Origin: Gallionella sp.
GTDB taxonomy: Bacteria; Pseudomonadota; Gammaproteobacteria; Burkholderiales; Gallionellaceae
Assembly (NCBI GenBank): GCA_030700315.1
Contig: JAUYJO010000211.1
Span: 1-43,260 of the forward strand
DNA: 43,260 bases
Direction of reading: 5' to 3'
Positions 8,038 to 17,417 of the stretch are shown one piece after another. The translations under genes were made by a program, and so were the position numbers. A model generated the notes under the pieces. The model was not told the DNA's origin. It did not search any database and was given only the letters and a program-made list of their open reading frames with translations. Position 1 is the first letter of the stretch. Each line of letters starts with the position of its first letter.

Positions 8038-9210
8038 TCACTTCTTTTCTTCCGGCTGCACGCGCACACCGGCCTTGACCTCGGCCAGATCGAGCGATGT
8101 CACGATACGGTCGCCTTCGCTCAACCCGGAAGTAATCTCGGAGTACTCCCAGTTGGTCAGGCCGACCACCACGACACGCTCTTCCAGCACGCCATCGGAT
8201 GCTCTGTATAGCAGCACGCGATTGCCTTCCAGCAAGGTCTGCGTGGGAATACGCAGCACGTTCCCATGGGAAGCGTGCACGATTTCGACATCGGCGCTGT
8301 AGCCGATCAGCAGATTTTCCGACGTGGGCGGCGCGACGAACTCCACCTCCACCTCGACGGTGCGCGCCTGCTTCTCCAGCTCCAGCACATACGGCGCGAC
8401 GCGCTTGACCTTGCCCGCGAACGACTTGCCCTTGATCGCGTCCAGCACGATATTGCTCACCTGCCCCGCCTTGATATTGGCCGCATCCACCTCGTCGATC
8501 GGCGCGCTGATGAACATGCAGCTGTCGTCGATCAGGTCGATGGCGGGCGGGGTCGGGATACCGGGCGGCGAAGGCGTGGCGTATTCGCCCAGCTCGCCGC
8601 TGATGTCGGCGACAACGCCGTCAAACGGCGCGCGCAACACCATGCGCCGCAAACCGGCTTGCGCCACGGCAATGCGCGAACGTCCCTGCTCGATCTCGCT
8701 GCGCGCCGCCTTGCAGGAAGCCTGCTTGGCTTTCGCGTCGGCCTCGGCGCGCTCCAACCCTTCCGGCGAAATGAAGCCGCGTTCGCGCAATTGCCGCGCC
8801 CGTATTGCCGCTTTGCCGCTCTGCTCGGCAACGGTGCAGACCTCGTCGATCCGCGTGGTCGTGGTGGCAAGTTGCTGCTCGGTCAGGCGCGCCTGCGCCT
8901 GCAAGTCGTCGTTCCACAGCTCCAGCAATATCTGGCCAGCCTTGACCCGCTCGCCCTTTTTCACCAGCAACTGCGCGATCTGCCCGCCTGCCGGCGGCGC
9001 CAGCTTGGCGCGGCGGCACGCCTTGACCGTTCCCGCGCGAGTATTGCTTACCGTCGCCTCGACCGTGCCGCGCTCGACCTTGACCAACTGCACGCGAACC
9101 GGTTCGGGGCGGGTGAAATACCAGGCCGCCGCTGCCAGCAATAGCAGAACCGCAAGATAGGAAAAGTATTTCAAGAAGCGGTTTTGTTCACTATGCCGAG
9201 AAAGTGTCAT
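8038..9210 (-). CDS. Periplasmic adaptor subunit (HlyD/MacA family) of an ABC efflux system
   Basis: A 390-residue protein with one N-terminal membrane anchor (about 14-31, KYFSYLAVLLLLAAAAWYF) and then periplasmic domains: a barrel-sandwich half (GTVEATVSNTRAGTVKA), lipoyl-type half-motifs APPAGGQIAQLLVKKGERVKAGQILLEL split into two parts, a long helical hairpin rich in Ala, Arg and Glu (about 100-175), and the returning half LRAPFDGVVADISGELGEY. The closing beta domains include GYSADVEIVHASHGNVLRIP. Family proteins bridge an inner-membrane exporter to an outer-membrane channel. It is the first gene of the three-gene exporter set. No outer-membrane TolC-like gene is in the window, so a channel encoded elsewhere would be needed. 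Confidence 0.88.
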   Translation of the reverse strand: MTLSRHSEQNRFLKYFSYLAVLLLLAAAAWYFTRPEPVRVQLVKVERGTVEATVSNTRAGTVKACRRAKLAPPAGGQIAQLLVKKGERVKAGQILLELWNDDLQAQARLTEQQLATTTTRIDEVCTVAEQSGKAAIRARQLRERGFISPEGLERAEADAKAKQASCKAARSEIEQGRSRIAVAQAGLRRMVLRAPFDGVVADISGELGEYATPSPPGIPTPPAIDLIDDSCMFISAPIDEVDAANIKAGQVSNIVLDAIKGKSFAGKVKRVAPYVLELEKQARTVEVEVEFVAPPTSENLLIGYSADVEIVHASHGNVLRIPTQTLLEGNRVLLYRASDGVLEERVVVVGLTNWEYSEITSGLSEGDRIVTSLDLAEVKAGVRVQPEEKK

Positions 9211-9374
9211 ACCAATTCCCCAAGTGCTGGGTCAGCCATGCTGACAGGATAATCAAGGCGTGCTGTTAGCCCTGAAAGGTGGTGCAGAGAAAGCAACCCT
9301 GTTTCATCGCAAAACTCGCACCGTCGCTGGTTAACCAGCTTCGATTATTTTGCATGCGGTTTTGGATGGTAAAA

Positions 9375-9731
9375 TTACCCATTGCGGCTGCCCAATTGCT
9401 TCTTGGTCAGCGGCTTTTTCCCTTTGTGGCGCGGCATTTTCTTGATCTCGATCTGATGCGCCTCCGGGTTGGGCTGATAGACCACTAGAATCTTGCCAAT
9501 ATGCTGCACCGGCGCGGCATCCAGTTGGGTGCAGATTTCTGCGAGAATGGCTTCGCGTTGCGGCCGTTCCGCCATGACCCGAATTTTGATGAGTTCATGG
9601 ATTTTCAGGCTCGCCGCGATCTCCTTCAATACGGCTTCGGTCAGACCGGCATTGCCTATCATCACGGTTGGGCTCAAGGCGTGGGCGCGGCCTTTCAGGG
9701 CAAGGCGTTCGGATACGGTAAGGGATAACAT
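9375..9731 (-). CDS. yhbY: YhbY-type CRM-domain RNA-binding protein
   Basis: The 118-residue product is a single CRS1-YhbY (CRM) domain: ERLALKGRAHALSPTVMIGNAGLTEAVLKEI carries the GNAG loop at the RNA-binding face, and IKIRVM plus LVVYQPNP close the fold. The family associates with pre-50S ribosomal subunits. The C-terminus is extended by a basic tail (KKMPRHKGKKPLTKKQLGSRNG region), making it longer than the roughly 97 residues of the E. coli protein. ATG 9731 is chosen over an upstream in-frame ATG because GAAGG lies about 6 nt before it and the domain begins there. It is transcribed away from rlmE with 36 bp between the start codons, the usual arrangement in proteobacteria. Confidence 0.9.
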   Translation of the reverse strand: MLSLTVSERLALKGRAHALSPTVMIGNAGLTEAVLKEIAASLKIHELIKIRVMAERPQREAILAEICTQLDAAPVQHIGKILVVYQPNPEAHQIEIKKMPRHKGKKPLTKKQLGSRNG

Positions 9732-9767
9732 AATGGCCTTCTTTGAATAAGGTACGAATTCTAAACG

Positions 9768-10388
9768 ATGAAGCCTTCCAAAACCAGCAAACAATGGATG
9801 CGTGAGCATGTCAACGACCCTTTTGTGCAGCTCGCACAAAAGGAAGGCTACCGCTCGCGCGCCTCCTACAAGCTGCTTGAGATCGACGCCAAAGATCGCC
9901 TGCTCAAACCCGGCGCGGTGGTAGTGGATCTGGGCGCGACCCCGGGCGGCTGGTCACAGGTGGCGGCAAGCAAGGTGGGGCGCAACGGAAAGGTGATCGC
10001 GCTGGATCTGCTGTCGCTTGATCCGCTGGCCGGGGTGGAGTTCATCCAGGGCGATTTTCGCGACGATAACGTGCTGAAGCAACTGGAAGACCTGCTGCAA
10101 GGCCGACCGACCGATCTGGTACTTTCCGACATGTCCCCCAATATCTGCGGCATCGCCTCGGCCGATCAGGCGCGCGCCATGCATCTTGCGGAACTGGCGA
10201 TGGAATTCGCGCTCGAACACCTGAAGCCGAGTGGCAGTTTCCTCGTCAAAGTATTCCAGGGCGAAGGTTTCGAGGATTTTTACAAGCTGATGCGCAGCCA
10301 TTTCGCCAAAGTCGCCACGCGCAAACCCAAAGCCTCGCGCGACCGGAGCAGCGAGTTGTATCTGTTGGCCACCGGAAAACTTGAGTAA
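9768..10388 (+). CDS. rlmE: 23S rRNA 2'-O-ribose U2552 methyltransferase RlmE (FtsJ/RrmJ)
   Basis: The 206-residue SAM-dependent enzyme has the FtsJ fold, with SAM motif [16 protein letters not shown] (about 51-66). The catalytic tetrad K35, D121, K161 and E196 (in [29 protein letters not shown]) is complete and offset by exactly three from the E. coli K38-D124-K164-E199. It methylates the ribose of U2552 in the A-loop of 23S rRNA, a late step in 50S assembly. ftsH follows 65 bp downstream on the same strand, as in many proteobacteria, so co-transcription is likely. It shares the divergent start region with yhbY, itself a ribosome-assembly factor. Confidence 0.95.
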   Translation: MKPSKTSKQWMREHVNDPFVQLAQKEGYRSRASYKLLEIDAKDRLLKPGAVVVDLGATPGGWSQVAASKVGRNGKVIALDLLSLDPLAGVEFIQGDFRDDNVLKQLEDLLQGRPTDLVLSDMSPNICGIASADQARAMHLAELAMEFALEHLKPSGSFLVKVFQGEGFEDFYKLMRSHFAKVATRKPKASRDRSSELYLLATGKLE

Positions 10389-10442
10389 TCGGGCAATACA
10401 TAGTCTAATGCTCGGCACTTTAATTGCAGTGTTGCCGTATTT

Positions 10443-10453
10443 GAGGAGCTATT

Positions 10454-10456
<3 letters not shown>
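10443..10456 (+). promoter_or_regulatory. Strong ribosome binding site deciding a TTG start for ftsH
   Basis: GAGGAG at 10443-10448, then 5 nt, then TTG 10454-10456. The in-frame ATG at 10463 would be 14 nt away, too far for normal initiation. Confidence 0.75.
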
Positions 10457-12358
<1,902 letters not shown>

Positions 12359-12361
12359 ATA

Positions 12362-12450
12362 CAGGGAAGGGTTAAGGGGAAGGGAGAAGGGTGAGAACCC
12401 TTGGCGCGCAAAGCGCGCACCCTTCCCCCTTCTCTCTTACCCCTTCTCAG
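12362..12450. repeat. Palindromic repeat between ftsH and folP
   Basis: A purine-rich arm (GGGAAGGGTTAAGGGGAAGG on) and a pyrimidine-rich arm (CCCTTCCCCCTTCTCTCTTA on) form an imperfect inverted repeat of about 28 bp per side around a centre with GGCGCGCAAAGCGCGC. It fills the whole intergenic gap and abuts the folP start codon. Confidence 0.8.
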
Positions 12451-13284
12451 ATGTTGCTCCACTGCGGCAATTTCCGGCTTGATCTCTCCCGCCCATTGGT
12501 AATGGGCATCGTCAATGTCACGCCCGATTCGTTCTCGGACGGCGGACAGCATTGGCAGCACGACACCGCGATTGCCCATGCGCAACGGCTGATCGCCGAG
12601 GGCGCGGACATCATCGACATCGGCGGCGAATCCACTCGCCCCGGCGCGCAGCCGGTCGGCGTGCAGGAAGAGCTGGATCGTGTGCTGCCCATCATCGAAT
12701 GCTTGCGCGCCGCGCCGGTGCCTGTTTCGATCGACACCTGCAAGCCTGAAGTGATGCAGGCGGCGATTGCCGCCGGTGCGCAAATAGTCAACGACATCAA
12801 CGCCTTGCAGGATGCTGCCGCGATGAACGTTGTCGCCGCCAACAATGTCGCGGTGTGCCTAATGCACAAGCAGGGCAATCCGCAGACCATGCAGCAGCAA
12901 CCTCAGTACGAGAATGTCATCGCCGAGGTGGGCGAATTCCTGCGCGTGCGCATCGCCGCAGCAGAAATCGCCGGAATCGGGCGCGCGCGCATTGTGATTG
13001 ACCCGGGGTTTGGTTTTGGCAAAACGCTGGCGCATAATCTCACCTTGCTGCGCGGGCTGGATCAACTGGCCGGGCTGGGCGCGCCAGTGTTGGCGGGACT
13101 GTCGCGCAAGTCGATGCTCGGCGCGCTTACCGGGCAGGATGTCAATCACCGCATATCCGCCAGCGTGGCGGCGGCGCTGATCGCGGTGCAGCGCGGCGCA
13201 TCCATCGTGCGCGTGCATGATGTGCGCGAGACGGTGGATGCGCTGAAAGTTTGGAATGCGGTAAATGGAGCGTATCTGTCGTAG
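12451..13284 (+). CDS. folP: Dihydropteroate synthase
   Basis: The 277-residue TIM-barrel enzyme condenses 6-hydroxymethyl-dihydropterin diphosphate with p-aminobenzoate, the sulfonamide-sensitive step of folate synthesis. All conserved loops are present: GIVNVTPDSFSDGG (loop 1), DIGGESTRPGA (loop 2), VSIDTCKPEV, IVNDINAL, CLMHKQGNPQTMQ, VIDPGFGFGKTLAHN, the loop 7 Lys in LAGLSRKSMLG, and RVHDVRE. I take ATG 12451 (MLLHCGNFRLDLS) because the 20 residues of the longer frame are encoded by a palindromic repeat. No Shine-Dalgarno precedes this ATG, since the repeat runs right up to it; initiation may depend on coupling or on an unstructured leader. Order ftsH-folP-glmM is the classical one. Confidence 0.93.
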   Translation: MLLHCGNFRLDLSRPLVMGIVNVTPDSFSDGGQHWQHDTAIAHAQRLIAEGADIIDIGGESTRPGAQPVGVQEELDRVLPIIECLRAAPVPVSIDTCKPEVMQAAIAAGAQIVNDINALQDAAAMNVVAANNVAVCLMHKQGNPQTMQQQPQYENVIAEVGEFLRVRIAAAEIAGIGRARIVIDPGFGFGKTLAHNLTLLRGLDQLAGLGAPVLAGLSRKSMLGALTGQDVNHRISASVAAALIAVQRGASIVRVHDVRETVDALKVWNAVNGAYLS

Positions 13285-13539
13285 GGGTGCGATTCATCGC
13301 GACCGATTTTTACGTTGGATCGTAAGCAGTATGCTCGAAAAAATCACAAGTCTAGTCCCTTCCCCCTGGAAGGGGGAAGGTTAGGATGGGGGTGGGAGGG
13401 TGGAATCATCGAAAAGTGCCTTTATACCCCACCTTTCTACCCCCATCCCTGCCTCCTGCAAGGGGGAAGGAGAAAAGCGGCTGCACCTGAGTAGCCACGT
13501 TAGATCAGAGTTCAGGGCGCGATAAATCGCGCCCCTACG
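13281..13539. repeat. Nested repeats between folP and glmM
   Basis: The outer inverted arms GTAGGGGTGCGATTCATCGC (13281 on) and GCGATAAATCGCGCCCCTAC (ending 13538) enclose a family A element at about 13352-13476 (CCCTTCCCCCTGGAAGGGGG, then a spacer, then CTACCCCCATCCCTGCCTCC and GCAAGGGGGAAGG). The arms match each other as inverted copies with a few changes, so one repeat appears to be inserted in another. No gene was seen in the gap. Confidence 0.75.
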
Positions 13540-13565
13540 TTACAGGAATAAACTGGGCAATTAAC

Positions 13566-14918
13566 ATGAGCAGAAAATATTTCGGCACCGACGGGGTGCG
13601 CGGCAAGGTGGGTGAACACCCCATCACGCCGCAATTCGTGATGCATCTGGGCTATGCGGCAGGCAAGGTGCTGGCTGGCACCGGCGATATGCGCGGCGAA
13701 CGTTCCGGCGTGCTGATCGGCAAGGACACGCGCATCTCCGGCTACATGCTGGAATCGGCTCTGGAAGCCGGTTTGATCGCGGCGGGTATCGACGTGTATC
13801 TGGCCGGGCCGGTGCCGACCCCGGCGGTCGCCTACCTGACGCGCGCGCTACGCCTGCAGGCCGGCATCGTGATCTCCGCCTCGCACAACCCGTTCGAGGA
13901 CAACGGCATCAAGTTCTTCTCCGGCAACGGCGCCAAGCTGCCCGACGAAACCGAACGCGCCATCGAAACCGAACTGGACAACCCGATGCAGACCAACGCC
14001 TCGGATAAACTGGGCAAGGCCAAACGCATCGACGACGCGGTCGGGCGCTACATCGAATTCTGCAAGAGCACTTTCCCTTGCGAGATGAATTTGCGCGGCC
14101 TGAAGATCGTCGTGGACAGCGCGCACGGCGCGGCCTACCACATCGCGCGCCACGTGTTCCACGAACTCGGCGCGGAAGTCGTCGCCATCGGCGCCGAGCC
14201 GGACGGCAAAAACATCAACGACGGCTACGGCGCAACCAAGCCCGCCAACCTGCAAAAGGCGGTAGTCGAACACCAGGCCGACCTCGGCATCGCGCTGGAC
14301 GGCGACGCCGACCGGCTCATCATGGTGGATGCGGCAGGCAAGCTGTATGACGGCGACCAGTTGCTGTACATCATCGCCAGACACCGCCATGCGCAAGGCA
14401 AACTGCACGGCGGCGTGATCGGCACGCTGATGACCAACCTCGCGTTCGAGCACGCGATGCAGAAACTCGGCATCCCGTTCCTGCGCGCCAAAGTCGGCGA
14501 CCGCTACGTGATGGAATTGCTGCAACAGAACAACTGGCAGCTCGGCGGCGAAAATTCCGGCCACATCATCTGCCTCGACAAGCACAGCACCGGCGACGGC
14601 ATCATCTCGGCGTTGCAAGTGCTGCACGCGCTGCGTGGCAACAACCAGAGCCTCGCCGAAGCCGCCGCCGACCTGCATATGTATCCGCAGGTGCTGGTCA
14701 ACGTGAAGGTGACCGGCAAGGCGTCCAGCCTGCTGGAGCTTCAGGCGGTCAAGGACGCGGTGGCAGAAGCCGAGGCTGCGTTAGACGGCAAGGGGCGCGT
14801 GCTGCTGCGGTCGTCTGGCACCGAGCCGTTGTTGCGGGTGATGGTGGAGGGGGAGGATGGGGTGTTGGTGAAGGAGTGGGTGGAGAGGATTGCGGGAGTG
14901 GTGAGGGGGTTAGCTTAA
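13566..14918 (+). CDS. glmM: Phosphoglucosamine mutase GlmM
   Basis: The 450-residue alpha-D-phosphohexomutase interconverts glucosamine-6-phosphate and glucosamine-1-phosphate on the way to UDP-GlcNAc, the precursor of peptidoglycan and LPS. Visible sites are the start [10 protein letters not shown], the phosphoserine loop [17 protein letters not shown] (Ser about 106), the metal loop DGDADRL, the sugar-specificity loop GGENSGH, and the phosphate-binding loop [16 protein letters not shown]. Domains 1 to 4 are complete and length is normal. The stop codon TAA overlaps the disrupted attC core site described separately (14913-14919), so DNA to the right has been rearranged, but the coding sequence is untouched. 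It probably shares a transcript with ftsH and folP despite 281 bp of repeats in between. Confidence 0.95.
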   Translation: MSRKYFGTDGVRGKVGEHPITPQFVMHLGYAAGKVLAGTGDMRGERSGVLIGKDTRISGYMLESALEAGLIAAGIDVYLAGPVPTPAVAYLTRALRLQAGIVISASHNPFEDNGIKFFSGNGAKLPDETERAIETELDNPMQTNASDKLGKAKRIDDAVGRYIEFCKSTFPCEMNLRGLKIVVDSAHGAAYHIARHVFHELGAEVVAIGAEPDGKNINDGYGATKPANLQKAVVEHQADLGIALDGDADRLIMVDAAGKLYDGDQLLYIIARHRHAQGKLHGGVIGTLMTNLAFEHAMQKLGIPFLRAKVGDRYVMELLQQNNWQLGGENSGHIICLDKHSTGDGIISALQVLHALRGNNQSLAEAAADLHMYPQVLVNVKVTGKASSLLELQAVKDAVAEAEAALDGKGRVLLRSSGTEPLLRVMVEGEDGVLVKEWVERIAGVVRGLA

Positions 14919-15019
14919 CGAGGCTGTAGAAAAACCCGATTTTTGCAAAAAATCGTGTCGCAACTTGTTGATTTATAAATGCGCGAATTTTGCATTTTGA
15001 GTTTTTCTACAGCCTCAAC
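14917..15019. mobile_element. MITE-like element with 16-bp terminal inverted repeats, inserted in an attC core site
   Basis: GAGGCTGTAGAAAAAC (14920-14935) and its exact complement GTTTTTCTACAGCCTC (15001-15016) bound a 97-bp AT-rich element with no coding capacity. AAC flanks both sides (14917-14919 and 15017-15019), consistent with a 3-bp target duplication. Perfect ends and the duplication point to a non-autonomous insertion by a transposase supplied elsewhere. Removing the element plus one AAC restores GCTTAAC next to GTTTG, i.e. the integron core site GTTAAGC on the minus strand. Confidence 0.8.
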
Positions 15020-15079
15020 GTTTGAATTCACCGGCCTGCGCGGCTTTTCGCGCAGGTCCGGTGGAATGATGGGTTGGGC
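15017..15079 (-). other. Integron-type attC recombination site downstream of the VOC gene
   Basis: On the minus strand the site begins 5 nt after the VOC stop codon with R'' GCCCAAC (RYYYAAC). It continues CCATCATTC, then a stem CACCGG-A-CCTGCGCG / CGCGCAGG-CCGGTG with one unpaired A and a GAAAAGC loop, then GAATTCAAAC, and GTT of R'. The rest of R' (AAGC) lies beyond the MITE at 14913-14916. Inverted outer core sites, imperfect stem, extrahelical base and position right after a stop codon all match attC sites. No integrase gene or second attC was found in the window. Confidence 0.8.
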
Positions 15080-15084
15080 ATCTG

Positions 15085-15483
15085 CTACACATGTGGGAAG
15101 CTTGGGTTGTAAGCAACTTCCCAAAGGAAACCGTCTGGGTCAGTGAAGTACCCGGAGTAGCCGCCCCAGTCAGTGGGTTGGCCCTTCTTCGTAACTGTGG
15201 CGCCGTAGCCAGCGACACGCTCAAGTAGTGCATCTACCTCTGCCGTGGAACGCACGTTATGGGAAAGCGCAAAACCGCGAAACCCGGAACCTTGGTGTGG
15301 TAGCCCCGCATCAGCAGCCAAGCTCTCCCAAGACCAGAGAGCGAGCCATGTCTTCCCAAGCTCAAAGAACGTGACCGATGGAGGCGTTTCAATCCGTGGA
15401 AGGCCAAGGCATTCTTGGTAGAACCGTGTGGCTCTCTCAAGGTCGGAGACCCCAAGCGTGATCAAACTAATACGAGGTTCCAT
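15085..15483 (-). CDS. VOC (glyoxalase/bleomycin-resistance fold) protein, apparent integron gene cassette
   Basis: The 132-residue protein has the paired beta-alpha-beta-beta-beta units of the vicinal oxygen chelate superfamily: ISLITLGVSDLERATRFYQECLGL at the start and GYFTDPDGFLWEVAYNP near the end, with the typical metal-ligand Glu in WEVAYN. Members include glyoxalases, dioxygenases and antibiotic-binding or thiol transferase resistance proteins; the exact activity cannot be read from sequence. ATG 15483 is chosen because AAGGAG lies 6 nt upstream and the fold starts there. An attC site follows its stop codon immediately, and GTTTGGC (close to a GTTRRRY core) lies about 18 nt before the start, the compact form of a gene cassette. 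Transfer is therefore likely. Confidence 0.85.
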   Translation of the reverse strand: MEPRISLITLGVSDLERATRFYQECLGLPRIETPPSVTFFELGKTWLALWSWESLAADAGLPHQGSGFRGFALSHNVRSTAEVDALLERVAGYGATVTKKGQPTDWGGYSGYFTDPDGFLWEVAYNPSFPHV

Positions 15484-15849
15484 GGAACGCTCCTTGAGAT
15501 GCCAAACGTGTGATAGACGGCAATAACGCCGTGTCTGCCAAAACGGTTTGCAGTATAAGCTGGCACATCGTTTTTGCCCCATTGATTCCAAAGATGACGG
15601 GTATCCTATCATGATGCTCGCAGGTGCCAAAAGAAGTCGCCCCCGGTTTTCCGCCGCTTCGCGGTTCCCTGCGTTGCTCGGCCGGCCAGGCGGCTGCGGA
15701 ACTCGCGCTGCGCGCTCAGACAGCCCTCGCCGACATCACCTGACCAGCCTACGCGACTCGGCGGCACACAGGGGATGGAAAAGCGGAGTGCCGGTTTTGT
15801 AGGGTGGGCAACGAGTTGCCCACCCTACCAGTCTTAGAAAAATACCACT

Positions 15850-15883
15850 CAATAGTTGTCGGGCAATTGCCCGGCAACTATTG
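15850..15883. repeat. 34-bp near-perfect palindrome
   Basis: CAATAGTTG-T-CGGGCAA and its complement TTGCCCG-G-CAACTATTG meet at AATT, with one unpaired position per arm. It lies 21 bp after another perfect hairpin (15799-15828). Confidence 0.8.
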
Positions 15884-16150
15884 ACCGTTTTGGATTGTTA
15901 TCCCCCTGAGCGCCGCCTCGATAGTTTGCAAACAAGCGGAGGTTTAGGCGAGGACTGTCTGAGCGCGCAGCGCGAGTTCCGCAGCCCCGCTTGTTTGCGA
16001 ACTATCGAGGGAACCCCGCAGGGGCGGCAAACCGGGGTCGCCTTTGCTTGGGTTACTTTCTTTGGGCGACGCAAAAGAAAGTAACTAGCTGTCGGGCTAC
16101 CCCCGACGGTTTTGACTTTGGTTGCTTTGAGGATGAAGAAATCTCATCTG

Positions 16151-16232
16151 GCAGATAGCTTTGCATAGCCATCTGACTAAGCGATCAAACAACGCTCGCT
16201 AAGCATTGGCTAACGCTGCGCTCATCCGCCCT
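16151..16232 (+). repeat. Hairpin repeat family B, copy 2
   Basis: Flanks GATAGCTTTGCATAGCCATC and ATTGGCTAACGCTGCGCTCA match the copy at 17332-17407. The central stem is different (AGCGA / TCGCT) and weaker. The pair brackets gluQ. Confidence 0.75.
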
Positions 16233-16240
16233 TGCACTGT

Positions 16241-17245
16241 TTATATTGGCGCAGGCAACTGCCTGCACCCCTTCATCCTCTCCGGATGCCAATTCTCCAC
16301 CGCCCACCCCAACACCTCCTCCACCCTCCCCTGCCGCAATTCGGCGGGCGGTTGCTGGCGCAAAAATTCCAGCACGGCAACCAACGTCACGACCACATCA
16401 TCGGTCACTATGGCAGGCGCAAGCGTCTGCTTGCTGAGCTTCTCGCCATGCGCGTTCACCGCGATGGGCAGATGCATGTAAGCCAGAGTGGCAAGCCCGA
16501 GCAGGCGTTGCAGGTAAATCTGGCGCGGCGTGGAATGCAGCAGGTCGGCGCCGCGCACCACATGCGTGATGCCCTGGAACACGTCATCCACCACCACCGC
16601 AAGCTGGTAGGCGAACAGTCCGTCGGCGCGCTTCACCACGAAATCGCCGATCTCGGTTTCGAGGTGCTGAATGAGGTGGCCTTGCAGGACATCGTCGAAT
16701 TCAATATTCCCTCCCCCTTGCAGGGGGAGGGTTAGGGAGGGGGTAGAAGCTTCATTAACCCACTGCCCAACCCCCATCCTGACCTTCCCCATGCAAGGAG
16801 AAAGGAACGGAGCGCCAGTGCGCACCCGCCATGCCCTGCCCTCGCGTCCGGCTGGGACACCGTTGCGGCAAGTGCCGGGATACACCGGCCCTTCGATGCC
16901 ATGCAAGGCCGAATCAGAAATTTCCTTGCGCGTGCAGGCGCAGGGGTATGCCGCGCAAATTTCATGCAAACGCTGCAATGCTTCCTCGTAAGCGCCGGTG
17001 CGCTGGCTCTGGTAGATGATTTCCCCGTCCCAGTGCAGGCCAAAGGCTTCGAGCGTGCGCAGGATGCCGTCTGCCGCGCCCGGCACACAGCGCGGCGTAT
17101 CGATATCCTCCATGCGCACCAGCCAGGTGCCGTTGTGATGTCTTGCGTCGAGATAGCTGCCGATCGCGGCGGCGAGGGAACCGAAATGCAGGGGGCCAGT
17201 CGGTGAGGGGGCGAAGCGGCCGCGATAATAATTTGGGGAGGCCAT
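16241..17245 (-). CDS. gluQ: Glutamyl-Q tRNA(Asp) synthetase with an in-frame repeat peptide
   Basis: The 334-residue enzyme is a paralogue of glutamyl-tRNA synthetase lacking the anticodon-binding domain. It attaches glutamate to queuosine at position 34 of tRNA(Asp). Visible sites are the HIGH-like PSPTGPLHFGSL (about 13-24), zinc ligands C102, C104, Y122 and C126 (PCACTRKE, VYPGTC), FAYQLAVVVDDVFQGITHVVRGADLL split across the active site, and the KMSKS-like KLSKQ (269-273). Residues about 146-179 (from PFLSPCMGK to TPSLTLPLQGGG) are encoded by a family A palindromic repeat, inserted between VRTGA and IEFDDVLQG, which are contiguous in relatives. This explains a length above the usual 290-310. 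The zinc site and both nucleotide motifs are intact, so function is plausible. Confidence 0.92.
   Translation of the reverse strand: MASPNYYRGRFAPSPTGPLHFGSLAAAIGSYLDARHHNGTWLVRMEDIDTPRCVPGAADGILRTLEAFGLHWDGEIIYQSQRTGAYEEALQRLHEICAAYPCACTRKEISDSALHGIEGPVYPGTCRNGVPAGREGRAWRVRTGAPFLSPCMGKVRMGVGQWVNEASTPSLTLPLQGGGNIEFDDVLQGHLIQHLETEIGDFVVKRADGLFAYQLAVVVDDVFQGITHVVRGADLLHSTPRQIYLQRLLGLATLAYMHLPIAVNAHGEKLSKQTLAPAIVTDDVVVTLVAVLEFLRQQPPAELRQGRVEEVLGWAVENWHPERMKGCRQLPAPI
16705..16808. repeat. Palindromic repeat family A, in frame inside gluQ
   Basis: The left arm CCCTCCCCCTTGCAGGGGG + AGGGTTAGGGAGGGGGTAGAA and right arm CCCCCATCCTGACCTTCCCC + ATGCAAGG match the order of the copy in the MmeI-like gene (1559-1672), and the encoded peptides (TPSLTLPLQGGG, TPSLALPLQGGG) differ by one residue. 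Confidence 0.9.
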
Positions 17246-17261
17246 TCGTGATTGTGGTTTG

Positions 17262-17407
17262 GTAGGGCGGAAAAGCGCAGCGCCTTCCGCCGGATGCTAA
17301 CGATAGCCGAAAGCCCATGCGGCGGATAGCTTTGCATAGCCATCTGACTAGGTTGACAAACTACGTCAACCTAGTCATTGGTTAACGCTGCGCTTATCCG
17401 CCCTACG
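17262..17407 (+). repeat. Hairpin repeat family B, copy 3, within a 146-bp outer palindrome
   Basis: The outer 21-bp arms (17262-17282 and 17386-17406) are inverted copies differing at one base (GTAGGGCGGAAAAGCGCAGC against the complement of GCTGCGCTTATCCGCCCTAC). Inside, 17332-17407 is the family B unit, with a perfect 12-bp stem GACTAGGTTGAC (17346-17357) / GTCAACCTAGTC (17365-17376) and a 7-nt loop. It fills the gap between gluQ and clpA; no gene lies in it. Confidence 0.85.
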
Positions 17408-17417
17408 TTTGCTGTTG

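Larger units (their letters stand above)
15484..16240. repeat. 757-bp gene-free repeat cluster between the VOC gene and gluQ
   Basis: Two inverted copies of one repeat share GGCGAGG(A/G)CTGTCTGAGC and GCGCAGCGCGAGTTCCGCAG: the minus-strand copy spans about 15636-15745 and the plus-strand copy about 15940-16045. Between them are a perfect hairpin with 14-bp arms GTAGGGTGGGCAAC (15799-15828) and a 34-bp near-perfect palindrome (15850-15883). The plus copy continues into TTGGGTTACTTTCTTTGGGC, a repeat common in beta- and gammaproteobacteria. A family B hairpin closes the cluster. The small open frames here look like translated repeats, not genes. Confidence 0.7.

Noticed and set aside
15548..16084. 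Short plus-strand open frames in the repeat cluster before gluQ
   Set aside because: They translate repeat DNA that recurs in both orientations, and have no ribosome binding site or family match.
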